From Crossaster papposus (lineage: Eukaryota > Echinodermata > Asteroidea > Velatida > Solasteridae): a stretch of DNA of 64,000 nt. Numbering within the stretch: the first letter of the stretch is position 1; the number at the start of each line of letters is the position of its first letter. The DNA lies in contig JBAIAA010000118.1 of NCBI GenBank assembly GCA_037893245.1, forward strand, positions 372,001 to 436,000. The letters are read 5' to 3'. The position numbers and the translations under genes are program-made. A model generated the notes under the pieces. That model had not been told where the DNA came from and searched no databases. It was given only the letters and a program-made list of their open reading frames with translations. Positions 1 to 9,072 of this stretch are shown in pieces.

Positions 1-621
1 TATAAGACGGTTAATAATTTGGTAGTAAACAGTTATGGTATACTATTTGTCAATTTTGCATTTTTTCTTCTGTGTGAGAGAGGGTTGGTTTTTTTTGATA
101 GGTGGCGTAAGTTATAATAGTAGGAGGGTATATGTGACCCGCTCCATCGTAATCAGGAATAAGTCGCTGGGGCCGTTTTACGCAATCGGCCGTTGAAGTG
201 AACGCATGGGTGAAAATCGTGAATAAGTCGTTTTTCTGAACATTGTATTTTTAGGAAGTGTAGTTATCACAAATTATTGTCATTAATGTCTTGTATGTAA
301 AAACGATCAATAAAGATGAAAATGAAGAGGATTTGTGTGCACTGTCCGTATGATTTTGGTCAATTTTGTTTATTTCAAAGCTGTTTTACTCAGAATGTAG
401 ATTCGACAAATAAATATACACCTGTCATCTTCATCGGACCATAATTCGTTAACCTAAGAAGATACACACTTGTGATGGGTATCATTAGAAGGCTTATGAA
501 ATTTCCTTTCTCACCATGTGCATATCTCAAAAAGTCATTTCGAGACTTATTCCTGATTTTGATGGAGCGGGTCACATATTGTTTTTCCGATTCTATTAAT
601 AATTTGGCCCACTGTACTGAC
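1..621 (-). other. Last intron (partial)
   Basis: This stretch follows the exon 10 donor. Positions 130-579 are an inverted-repeat element. Positions 1-129 are AT-rich and hold nothing I recognise. A weak acceptor-like CTCTCACACAG near 68-78 would add only EEKMQN and a stop, which does not resemble the family C-terminus. Confidence 0.7.
130..579. mobile_element. Inverted-repeat element ending ATATGTGACCCGCTCC
   Basis: The left end (ATATGTGACCCGCTCCATCG, then AATCAGGAATAAGTC) is repeated inverted at the right end (GACTTATTCCTGATTTTGAT, then GGAGCGGGTCACATAT). A second copy of the same family is at 55310-55765 with matching internal sequence. There is no coding capacity, so it is a non-autonomous DNA transposon (MITE). 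The outermost ATAT is ambiguous between element and target. Confidence 0.85.
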
Positions 622-743
622 CTTCGATGATTTCTTGTTTGATCTCGTTCAGCTGGACACGGATATCTGCCAGGATCTCTGTCTTGAGTCGCTCAAGCTC
701 GCTCTCATTTGACGAGCCGTTGCTCGTTGCTGAGCCCCGCCGT
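622..743 (-). CDS. enah: Exon 10: tetramerisation (TET) coiled coil, incomplete at the 3' side
   Basis: The acceptor is TTTTGTCTCGACAG and the donor ATCGAAG/GTCAGT; the exon enters with one base and leaves with one. It encodes RRGSATSNGSSNESELERL, then KTEILADIRVQLNEIKQEII plus Glu (model residues 483-522). The second part matches the right-handed coiled coil of VASP, which ends EEIIEAFVQELRKRGSP. The remaining 10-15 codons and stop should begin with an Ala codon completed in the next exon. No such exon is visible in 1-621, which is mostly occupied by an inverted-repeat element, so it lies outside the window. Confidence 0.94.
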
Positions 744-804
744 CTGTCGAGACAAAACAAAATAATACTCACAAAAATAGTTCAAAAATAGTTCAAAAAT
801 ATAG

Positions 805-1170
805 AACAAAAATATAAACGCCCACAAAAATATAAACGCCCACAAAAATATAAACGCCCACAAAAATATAAACGCCCACAAAAATATAAACGCCCACAAA
901 AATATAAACGCCCACAAAAATATAAACGCCCACAAAAATATAAACGCCCACAAAAATATAAACGCCCACAAAAATATAAACGCCCACAAAAATATAAACG
1001 CCCTAAAAATTGTTATTTGTCTTGATTTGTAAACAACATTTCTGTCCATCTTTGCCAGTGAGGAATTGCTCAGTAGTGCAGTGATTCCACCCACAACACA
1101 GATGTGGGTGGAATCACTGCATCACTGAGGCGTTTATATTTTTGTGGGCGTTTATATTTTTGTTCAGTGT
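805..1170. mobile_element. MITE with an expanded 18-bp terminal motif
   Basis: The core is the same family as 34454-34618: ends with AACAAAAATATAAACGCCC inverted at both sides, and an internal TTGTCTTGATTTGTAAACAAC. On the left side the 18-bp subterminal motif ACAAAAATATAAACGCCC is repeated about 11 times (805-1003), against two copies on the right. The open frames across the array are a by-product of an 18-bp period. It lies about 60 bases upstream of the exon 10 acceptor. Confidence 0.85.
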
Positions 1171-1171
1171 A

Positions 1172-1721
1172 CAGGGTGTCTCTAAAAAAAGTAAACCCAA
1201 CTTAAACAGCAAATTTTCAGAAAACTATAAAATATTTACACATTATTGTTCATGGTTAGATAGTCCAATAAGTCCTCTGTCCAATTATATCACTTAGGTT
1301 ATGTAACTGTCATGCATGACTGAGCATGATTCAACTTAGTGAATGGGTGTCAAATCATCACTGTGGCAAGTTAGTTCTTGCTATTGTCATGCATTCAGGG
1401 CCTATTTGAAGTTAAATTTTTGTCACATGCTAGGCCTATGATTACAACAACTTCAGCAAAGGTTCTTCCTGACACAGGCACACTTCACATGCTTTCCAAA
1501 CATGGTACAGTTGACAATTGAGCAGAGAGTATTCCTGATTTGACACCCATTCACTAAGTTGAATCATGCTCAGTCATGCATGACAGTTACATAACCTAAG
1601 TGATATAATTGGACAGAGGACTTATTGGACTATCTAACCATGAAAAATAATGTGTAAATATTTTATAGTTTTCTGAAAATTTGCCGTTTAAGTTGGGTTT
1701 ACTTTTTTTAGAGACACCCTG
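1172..1721. mobile_element. Long-inverted-repeat element of Tc1/mariner type
   Basis: Arms of about 190 bp begin CAGGGTGTCTCTAAAAAAAG and are inverted at the other side (CTTTTTTTAGAGACACCCTG). Each end is flanked by TA, the Tc1/mariner target. There is no transposase frame. It directly abuts the end of the MITE at 805-1170, so it probably inserted into that element's terminal GTGTA. Confidence 0.85.
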
Positions 1722-1746
1722 TATATGTATGAATGTTTTTTAATTC

Positions 1747-2062
1747 GGTACCATGTGGACATGAACCCAATGCGGACCATCGGAGTCAAAATGTCTCCGC
1801 AGGGTATATTTCTATAGATAAATGGCTCTCCACAATTTTTTCACAAATTTTACTCAAAAACTAGGATTAGTGTTTAGGTTTGGGTAAGGTTTTGGGTTAG
1901 GGTATAATAAAGAGTATATTTGGTCCAAATTTCAACCCAGGAAATTAACCGTGGTTGAAATAGGAGCATTTTGAAGAGAACTGTTGACAATCCACAAATT
2001 TTGTACACGAGAACAAAGAGATCTCTCTACAGGGATACAAATTTGCGAACAGATATTTGCTA
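1747..2062 (+). repeat. R5 repeat, diverged copy
   Basis: It shares CATGAACnCAATG, GTCTCCGnAGGGTA, TTTCTATAGAT, GGGTTAGGGTATAAT, TTTCAACCCAGGAA and GAACAAAG with copies at 58960-59297 and 60460-60802. No terminal repeats or coding frame were identified, so the class is unknown. Confidence 0.75.
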
Positions 2063-2159
2063 ACAGATCATTTTATAATTGAAACTATACAAAAGAAATG
2101 CTCCAAAAGACTGGATAACTAGAACGGTTCTCGATCCACGAGGCTCGTCTACTTTCGTA

Positions 2160-2460
2160 ATTACAAATGACCTTTGAACTCAGTATGTTACCTTTATTAT
2201 AATTATCACAAGCAAGTTTCCATATTAGATAGATCTACGATTGTAATTAAACTTCAAGTTTTCAAAAGGTTTTACAAGCCTACTTAAGAACTTGACCCAA
2301 AATAACCTTTGACCTCAATACTTAACCTTTAAAACAACCATGATATGAAGGTTGCAATATTACATCTATGAGCCAAGTTTAACTGCAATTGGACTCCAAC
2401 TTTGCATATCAGACTAATCTTTCAAAACTTTAACCAAAATGAAACATAAATGTATACTAA
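2160..2460 (+). repeat. Diverged repeat with TGACCTTTGACCTC phrases
   Basis: Phrases such as AATGACCTTTGAACTC and AACCTTTGACCTCAAT recur here and again around 59515-59720. The remainder of intron 9 between the exon and this block shows nothing else I recognise. Confidence 0.45.
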
Positions 2461-2644
2461 CTTACATACGAATAGATAATTTTGTTGTGAAAGCTGTTCC
2501 CAACCAGGGCTTTATACTTGTTTCCTTGTAGGAGCCCATACAAAATTGTACTTGAAATATTTACAAACGAAGAAAAGGACAAACGCAAGCTAATGAGTAA
2601 TAATATGTTCATTTCATTTGAAGCTGTGCTACTACAGTACTTAC

Positions 2645-2759
2645 TTTAATTTAGGCGAGCCGGATTGGGCCTCGTTGGACATGCCGTTGGTTTTGGCTGC
2701 AAATCTGTTGGCTGTGGGTGGACCCGATGGCTTCTCCCATGGCTTTTTGACACCGCCAT
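2645..2759 (-). CDS. enah: Exon 9: PWEK linker segment
   Basis: The acceptor is GGCTCAGTTTCAG and the donor TTAAA/GTAAGT; it enters with two bases and leaves with two. It encodes DGGVKKPWEKPSGPPTANRF, then AAKTNGMSNEAQSGSPKL (model residues 444-481), with the split codon giving Lys482. KKPWEK aligns with RRPWEK of human VASP, a small conserved block between the FAB motif and the tetramerisation domain. Together with exon 10 it creates the sequence LKRRGS, a classic basophilic-kinase consensus across the splice junction. Confidence 0.93.
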
Positions 2760-2816
2760 CTGAAACTGAGCCAAAATAACATTCTGGTTGTTATTATAGT
2801 TATTATTAAATTATTA

Positions 2817-3355
2817 TTCATAAATACCTGGGACAGTTTAGGCATTCCTATTGGTCGAGAGCCCGTCACGTGGCCGGTATTAAACGGACGATAAAGACAT
2901 GGCTGGAAGTGTTTAAAACCAGCTGGCAACAAAGCGATGTCGCATTATACCCGTCCCCAGGGCTCACTTTATTTCCAACCGTACCTCGTCTCAAATAGTA
3001 AGAGCAGGTAGTGTTGGGCACGTACAGCTCGACACCCTAGGAACGAAGTTGCCAATGGCAGTAATAGTCTGGTTCATAGTAAATACGCTTTATTGCATGT
3101 ATTGTGTAGAGCGACAGAGGCGAAAACATGTCATTTGACACGCACAGAATGACGAAACACCGAAATTTACTTGCGACAATTTTCCGGGATTTTCCGAGAT
3201 TTTTTTGCTGAATTTTACAAAAAAGGTATTTATGAATGGGAATAAATGTGTGTTCGGTCGGTATTAATCACTCTGTTTAATACCGCTTGGAGTCTGGGTG
3301 CTGATAATTACCCTTGCCTTCGGCTCGGGTGATTAAAACCTTTATTCCCTTATTA
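2817..3355. mobile_element. R2 element with attached, partly decayed hairpin
   Basis: The core is bounded by TTCATAAATACCTGGGACAG and its rough inverse AGGTATTTATGAATGG (2817-3240). It is followed by GGGAATAAATGTGTGTTCGG and a hairpin arm reaching the loop CCTTGCCTTCGGCTCGGG near 3313-3330, after which the second arm is short and degenerate. Other copies are at 27743-28326 and 49322-49832. Confidence 0.8.
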
Positions 3356-3374
3356 TTATTATTGTTTTACGGTA

Positions 3375-3616
3375 TTAACCAGTTCGCGCCGGATGACGTA
3401 TATAAACGCACAGTTTTCCCCAGATTCAAAACGGATGACGCATAAACACGCCACGAGCAAGGCCGGAAATGTCTGTCAGCAGAGAGCAAGGCCGGAAATG
3501 TGTGGGTGTGCTTCCCTGCACTATGGACCTGAACCTGCTTCGGATCGAGTTTCGTTAAAAACAATCCCGCCCCTCGGCTCGGTGATGTTAAAATAATCCC
3601 GGCGCAAACTGGTTAA
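3375..3616. mobile_element. R3 MITE (TTAACCAGTTCGCGCCGG), complete
   Basis: Left end TTAACCAGTTCGCGCCGGAT; right end CCGGCGCAAACTGGTTAA. The outer TTAA on both sides is consistent with a TTAA target. The interior has ATTCAAAACGGATGACGCAT, a doubled GAGCAAGGCCGGAAATG, GATCGAGTTTCGTTAAAAA and CTCGGCTCGGTGATG, shared with about a dozen copies here. There is no coding capacity. Confidence 0.9.
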
Positions 3617-3780
3617 GCCTCCAATTTTGTGTGTGTGACACGGCTATAAAAGAAATCAACTGCAACATCTTCCTATTTGCTCAATGGCCTTTTATTCTAA
3701 CTGCATTCACTTGTACATGTACTAGTGGTTTCTTTAGCCTGCCCATTTGACTTGCATGTATCAGAGAGTTCTCATCTCAG
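3617..3780 (+). repeat. R9 repeat, one arm of a distant inverted pair
   Basis: It runs from CCAATTTTGTGTGTGTGACACGG (shortened: CCAATTTTGTGTGTG) through GAAATCAACTGCAACAT to TCAGAGAGTTCTCAT. The inverse is at 11328-11492. It is followed by a 38-base R3 right-end fragment at 3786-3823. Confidence 0.75.
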
Positions 3781-3823
3781 AGTTCTCGGTGATGTTAAAA
3801 TAATCCCGGCGCGAACTGATTAC

Positions 3824-4740
3824 GGAGACAAGTGACATTTCGATGTCTCTTTTAGTGTTCTAACTCCTTGAAAGACAAACATTTTCACTGTCGAAACAGT
3901 CTAGATCGATAGAGTAGAGTTTAAAATGTTTAAATACCAAATTTCGTATAAAAAAAAGGATTAGGGAAAAACGGGTTAGGTGACAGTATACAATTGTTGC
4001 CTGCTGTGACATGGTCCATGGCGTTTTGTACACCCGAGGGGGCAAATGGCACCCGAGGCGAATACCACGGTAATAGATTCTTACGGAGAAAATAAGGCAA
4101 AATTGGAACAGAAAAAAAGCAGACGAACAGCATAAACGAAAGCCGGTGTAAACAACAATGGCGGTCGTCAGTCGTTGCCGAAAGTGCTAACTTCACTGTT
4201 CCCTGTTTACATCGCACAGGAACATACATCAATTTACGTAGTACCAGCTAATATAACACAGCGCCATGTCAAAGGTTGCTAGACTCTAATATCAGTCGCT
4301 TCCATGGTATTTATCACAGAAATGGCCGGCCAGGCTATGCGCTAGCGTGTAAAAAAGAATTCCACGGCCTGGAAAAAGAAAGTTCATGTACCCCGTGGGG
4401 TACATGAACTCATGTACCACGCGTACTCAGCGTACATCACTCATACATCGGCACACTCGGATACATGCGTTTTTGTGGCATGTCACGTGAACGCTTCTCG
4501 ACCAATAACAATTCACAATCTATTGCCGTGGTATAACAATGAAGTTTGACAATTTTGACAACGCTTCTATCGAGATGTCTCCCAAATGACCCATCGAAGG
4601 TAAATTTTGTGTGTTTCAGAGGGTGTCTAAAGTTTATCATGCAAAGAAAGTTTGGATGGGAGAGTAAGGCGAGGTGAACAAGGGAGAGTAAGGCGAGGTG
4701 AACAAGGGGGAGGGGGGCGGGGGAAGGGGGGTATACTAAC
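3824..4740 (-). other. Intron 8, gene-free stretch
   Basis: Nothing recognisable is encoded. There is a small perfect palindrome GTTCATGTACCCCGTGGGGTACATGAAC (described by halves: GTTCATGTACCCC and its inverse, 4382-4409), a purine-rich direct repeat at 4665-4720 next to the exon 8 donor, and a few GC-rich patches near 4020-4060. Confidence 0.6.
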
Positions 4741-4801
4741 CAGTTCTAGGATGTCCAACGTCATTCTGTTGTGGCTTGCTGTCACCTCCGGTTGCACTAT
4801 C
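4741..4801 (-). CDS. enah: Exon 8: short linker exon
   Basis: The acceptor is TTTATATTTTAG and the donor AACTG/GTTAGT, a weaker donor than its neighbours. It encodes 20 codons, DSATGGDSKPQQNDVGHPRT, plus one base that joins exon 9 as Asp. It is a polar, disordered spacer between the FAB motif and the PWEK segment, as in VASP. The identification rests on phase agreement at both ends and position, since the peptide itself is not diagnostic. Downstream in the intron is a short G-rich GGCGAGGTGAACAAGG direct repeat (4665-4705). Confidence 0.82.
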
Positions 4802-4947
4802 CTAAAATATAAACAAATTCATTTTGTTAACAACGAGGGTTTATAAAACGGATCGAGTCTTCTTTATTCATTTGTGTAATGATATCAGTCAAATTCGTAT
4901 TCCAACTGTGCATACTTGTGCACAACATGATTTGACAAATTTTTTCT

Positions 4948-5037
4948 TTAACCCTAACTCCCTCACCATTGTTATTGAACAATACAATTCCTTCAAAATC
5001 CTCCAACTTCCTTTGTTGTGTAGGGAGTTAGGGTTAA
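4948..5037. mobile_element. Short element ending TTAACCCTAACTCCCT
   Basis: The 16-base ends TTAACCCTAACTCCCT and AGGGAGTTAGGGTTAA are perfect inverses around a 58-base AT-rich core. It belongs to a set in this window with AACCCTAAC-type ends (10256-10316, 13226-13675, 40471-40616, 63406-63744). The CCCTAA unit looks telomere-like, but the context is dispersed rather than tandem. Confidence 0.7.
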
Positions 5038-5828
5038 GGAAAGACGCAGAAGATATCAAATTCACACAAGGTTATGGTGAACATGGTAATCAAATTTAAA
5101 GTTTGTGCATTTTTTTCGTGCAATTGAGAAGACGATGGAAACTTGAGTAAGATTAAAACTGCTGCAAACTGCTTACTGGCTGGAATGACCTGAAATACAC
5201 AAATCAAATAAATTAAGAGGGCCTAATTTTCTGATCTTACTGTATATAAGATTTGACACACAAGACACCTAAAACCACTTTACTGTTCAAACTTGTTTGT
5301 TTTTTAAAGGTTACCTCAGAACACGACAAACTCTTTAAAATTTGCTGGATTTCATCTCTATGCATAAAAATTTACACACATACTATTACGTACATTGTAT
5401 GATGAAATGTTTCTCTCGAATGACAAATCGTCGAATATGATGCGCACACGTGCAGTTGGAATACCGAACTGGTTGATTGACATGGTATTTTAAAAATACT
5501 TGCTTACTATGCTTGCTAAGTCTCTATGAAATGAAGGAGGCTGTGTTAAGCACAAAATTTGTTGCCAAGCAGCACTATGAAATTGGGCCCTACTCCAGTT
5601 TTAAGCCAGACGTTTAAAACTGCTCTTCCAACACTATTATTCCCTTATAAGATATTTTAACACGCACTATTCCTTCACAAAGTCTACAAATGTTAGCATT
5701 AAATAAGTGCTAAATTTAGTTCATTTAGGTGAGGAATTGGTCCCCCTGTTAACTGCTTTTGTTCATCGGTTGTCAGTGCTGGGCAAGTAGTAATTTTTCC
5801 CACTCGAGTATCGCGAATAAACTACTTA

Positions 5829-6500
5829 GGTAATAACAGTGTGAGGACCCGGTTATTACTGCGTGATAATGACCGGGTTGGGGGATGACCGCTGGTAATG
5901 GATCGAGCAGAAGGCGAGGTCCATTACCAGCGGTCATCCCCCAACCCGGTCATTATCACGCAGTAATAACCGGGTCTTCGCACTGTTATTACCTTTCATA
6001 AATACCTTTTAAACAAGAAAATTTGTCAAAATGCTCCAAATCTCGTGACTTTTTTCCCGGCGATATTTACAGCGTTTTGTGTTCATGTTTAGGGGCCATG
6101 TTTTAGCTTATGCATGGTACCCTGTCTCTTCAATATGTGTTGTTATTATAACCCATACTTTGAGACCAGACTAGCTGACCACTGATGCCCACCGTGTATA
6201 GCAACGCGCCAGCGTTAGCAGACGACACACACATTTTGAAAAATGCCGCGCGTATAGATACAAACGTTCTACGCGTACATTTTATAGCACGCAGTATCAA
6301 GATTTGACGCGTCCTTGTTACAAGTTACCGTAGAACTGTTGCATTCGGCCAATCATGGGCTTACATGATGCTTGATTTATGCTGGTTCAGGGAACATTTA
6401 TTCGCTTCTTCTTGAAACCCATGATATTACTACCTGATAATCCACTCCACATGATCGAGTCTCGACCAATCAGAAGCCAGCAACTCTCCTAGGTATTTAT
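5829..6500. mobile_element. R4 element with a 165-bp hairpin
   Basis: Positions 5829-5993 form a near-perfect palindrome (GGTAATAACAGTGTGAGGAC outwards, about 72 bp per arm) with loop 5901-5919, read on the minus strand as CTCGCCTTCTGCTCG. The hairpin is followed by CATAAATACCTTTT and the element ends near CTCCTAGGTATTTATTAATC. The layout matches R2 (hairpin, AAATACC end, unique core, GGTATTTAT end), though the hairpin sequences differ. Confidence 0.75.
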
Positions 6501-6723
6501 TAATCACGAGTAATTGAGTATTCGCGAGTAATTATCTCAATTTTCACAAGTAGGGAAAATGACAGTCACACGTGTTTATCACCATGTGTTTTCATTTAAA
6601 AGCATAACGGTAATTTCTCAGCGAGCTTGGCAGCAATTTGGTTTCCTTTATCGCTCAAGTTCCAATTCAAAATGTGTTTTTATTTCTCCATGGTAGAATT
6701 GAAAGTCTATAAAGATCATTATC

Positions 6724-6961
6724 ATATGTGACACGATCAAGCGGAATGAGTCGGATGTCGGGGAATCCCATAAAAGTTTTAATCAGAACTGTGTTCTTCG
6801 TTGGTATTTAAACAAATGTACATAACTCGACAACAAAACATCGAATCAACATGGGGTTTTCAGTTTTTAAAACGTACAGATGCCCTCTTTAAAACTACAT
6901 GAAAACTCATTTTTTGACTGGGGTCGACATCCGACTCATTCTGCTTGATCGTGTCACATAT
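6724..6961. mobile_element. MITE ending ATATGTGACACGATC, copy 1
   Basis: Inverted ends of about 36 bp (ATATGTGACACGATCAAGCG, then GAATGAGTCGGATGTCG) enclose a shared interior. The sister copy is 10435-10650. Confidence 0.9.
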
Positions 6962-7203
6962 CGTAAAACCATGGTAAATGTCGTAATAAATTAATAATCC
7001 CACCGTGTTGCAACGTCCACCTGTACTCGTCAACAATCAATGCTCGATAACAATCACCACTCGCAAGTACCTATTACTACTAGGGCTGGCATGAGTACTC
7101 GAATAGTTTTAAAAACGCGAGTAGTTTAACGAGTAGTAAAAACTAATCACGAGTAATGACATAATCGAGTTAGTCGCTCAGCACTAGTTGTCAGTCTACT
7201 CAC

Positions 7204-7341
7204 TGTTTTCTTCAAGCGTAACTGTAATTTCCTCTGCATTTCGCTCATCAAATCTCCGCCGCCTCCTCCACCTCCACCCCCGGCTCCGCCCACTTTGCTT
7301 GGTGTATTGCTGCTGGAACTACTTGTACTGGATGGCTCATC
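7204..7341 (-). CDS. enah: Exon 7: Ser/Gly-rich spacer and F-actin-binding (FAB) motif
   Basis: The acceptor is TTCTGTGTGCAG and the donor AAAACA/GTGAGT; the exon is 46 whole codons, phase 0 at both ends, so it could be skipped without a frameshift. It encodes DEPSSTSSSSSNTPSKVGGA, nine glycines, then DLMSEMQRKLQLRLKKT (model residues 407-423). The last part matches the FAB motif of VASP (GGGLMEEMNAMLARRRKAT) in the Gly-run, Leu-Met and basic-end pattern; it anchors the tetramer to the filament side. Thr423 stands where VASP has Thr278, a kinase site after basic residues. An R3 element lies about 107 bases upstream of the acceptor. Confidence 0.95.
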
Positions 7342-7447
7342 CTGCACACAGAATCCAACAAATAAGGACATGCATGGATTAAGATCATAGCTATCTGCGT
7401 TATAAAAGGCAAAAACAAAAAGAAATTGCAAGAAAAAAGTCTTGAAA

Positions 7448-7669
7448 TTAACCAGTTCGCGCCGGATGGCGTATATAAATGCAACATTTTCACCAAATTC
7501 AAAACGGTTGACGCATAAACACGCCAAGTTCAAGTTCGGAAATGTCTGTCAGCTGCGAGCAAGGCCGGAAATGCGTGGGTGTGCTTCCCGCTTCGGATCA
7601 AGTTTCGTTATAAATAATTCCGCCCCTCGGCTCGGTGATGTTAAAATAATTCCGGCGCAAACTGGCTAA
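7448..7669. mobile_element. R3 MITE in intron 6
   Basis: TTAACCAGTTCGCGCCGGAT to CGGCGCAAACTGGCTAA; the right end has a single change from TGGTTAA. It is close to exon 7 (about 107 bases upstream of its acceptor). Confidence 0.85.
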
Positions 7670-7674
7670 AGTAG

Positions 7675-8197
7675 GTTTAATGATGTGGGTTTTTTTCATT
7701 CTCTTACCGTAGCATCTAATGAAGCACTACAATTTTAAATCTTTAAACAAAAAGTTGTAAAGACCAATGCATTATTCTACAGAGTTGTGCCATATACCAA
7801 ATGAAAGCTAATTTCCTGCTTTTTCTGATTAAACAAAACCATGTAAAACTAAAATTGGTAATTGCTTGAATTATCATGAATGGGTGGATTTAGGGGGTTG
7901 TATTTTATAGTAAATATCGTTTAACTAACCTGTCCAAAGTTTTACCGAGAAATGTATGAAAAACAGCGATTGTTTTCGCCGGACGGCGATAGCGAATTTT
8001 TCTTTATAAAATTATATTGTTCAGAATAGTTAAAGGATATCTAGCGCAATCATATTGCTGGATGCCTAGAATCATTATTTACTTTCAGAAGAGTAAAATA
8101 TTTCTTAGTAAATTTTGTCGATATCTGCAAATGGTGTATCCTACCTTTAAACAAATATTTGTAACACAGACTCATTTTTGCAGAGTGGGTCACATTT
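7675..8197. mobile_element. TGTGACCCACTC element interrupted by an R1 copy
   Basis: The right end CTCATTTTTGCAGAGTGGGT, then CACATTT, and an interior with GACCAATGCATTA and GTTGTGCCATATACCAAA match 14297-14750 in opposite orientation. Positions 7853-8152 are an R1 element (TTGGTAATTGCTTGAATTAT to GGTGTATCCTACCTTTAAA) inserted inside it. The left end is missing. Confidence 0.8.
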
Positions 8198-8234
8198 ATA
8201 CATACATGTAGTTAATAAAAAAGAAACTTCTCAC

Positions 8235-8479
8235 CCTTGGTGCTTTCTTGAGCTTTGCAGCATTGAGAGCTGCGGCGAGCCCACTGCCACCGGTTGGTGG
8301 GGGCGGGGGTGCAGGGGGACCCCCTCCTACCCCTGGGGGTGGTGGGGGAGGAGGGGGAGCAGGCACACCTGGTGGGAGGCCACCGCTGGGCGATGTCTGC
8401 GGTTGTGATGGAGGGGCGGGTACTGGCGGGGCGACTGGCGGCAACGGCGGGGCGGCCGGTGGGGGTGGGGCAGCTGGAG
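8235..8479 (-). CDS. enah: Exon 6: poly-proline core and G-actin-binding (GAB) motif
   Basis: The acceptor is TTTTCTCAACAG and the donor CAAGG/GTGAGA. The exon enters with two bases and leaves in phase 0. It encodes proline-rich runs (APAAPPPPAAPPLPPVAPP, a run of eight prolines before GVGGG, and PPAPPPPPTGG), which in this family bind profilin-actin and SH3/WW partners. It ends with GSGLAAALNAAKLKKAPR (model residues 360-377), matching the GAB motif GLAAALAGAKLRKV of VASP, the thymosin/WH2-like site that loads G-actin. Human VASP has a kinase-target Ser (Ser239) right after this motif; here Ala-Pro follows Lys-Lys, so that site is missing. Confidence 0.97.
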
Positions 8480-9072
8480 CTGTTGAGAAAAGTAATGAAT
8501 ACACACAATGAACACAACAAATATATGGCCGAGGCCATAGGTTGTTTTTAGGTTGGTTTCGAAAATATTTGATGTTTATTGTTTGGCAATTTGATTCACA
8601 TTTGCAAGAATGCACTTTTATGTACTGGCCTTTATAACCAGGTCTTGGCAGAGTGTTGGAATGTTTGCATAGCGATGGCAATGAGTGATTGGAATAACTG
8701 ACATATTTTCACCTAGATAATTGACCATCATCTTGAATGTCAACATACATGTACTTTTTTTTTATACACCCACTCCTCATCAGGCAATGTGGTACCTGTA
8801 TGTTCAATTGGCTGACATGTGATAAAATTTGTACATGTTTATGGCAGAAAATGTGGCCTGTCCCTATTTTTCTTCACCTGAATCCTGCAAAATCCTGCAA
8901 TTCCAAAAATAAGCTTTAAATTTTGTTTTCACATGCCTGATATGTTGTTTGAGTGGGAATATGTACACTGTACATGCATGTCCTAATCGAGTTTTTTATA
9001 CCATGGAGGAAGTCCGGTACCTCTGTTATTGGTCTAAAATGGTCACGTGTCTATTGTATAACAACGCATACG

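Larger units (their letters stand above)
5776..7185. mobile_element. Composite region bounded by CAGTGCTGGGC-like ends
   Basis: The left side CAGTGCTGGGCAAGTAGT and the right side CTCAGCACTA are imperfect inverses, with GTTGT on both outer flanks and many ACTCGAGTA/GAGTAnT phrases inside, as seen at ends of hAT-like elements. It contains the R4 hairpin element and the TGTGACACGATC MITE as nested insertions. Boundaries are tentative. Confidence 0.4.

Noticed and set aside
1-78. Terminal exon of the gene after a CTCACACAG acceptor
   Set aside because: It would encode only EEKMQN and a stop, unlike the AFVQEL-type C-terminus of the family.
805-1003. CRISPR-like array
   Set aside because: Units are contiguous without spacers and the context is an intron of an animal gene.
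8248-8551. Glycine-rich plus-strand frames
   Set aside because: They are the complement of the poly-proline exon 6, whose splice sites and motifs are clear.
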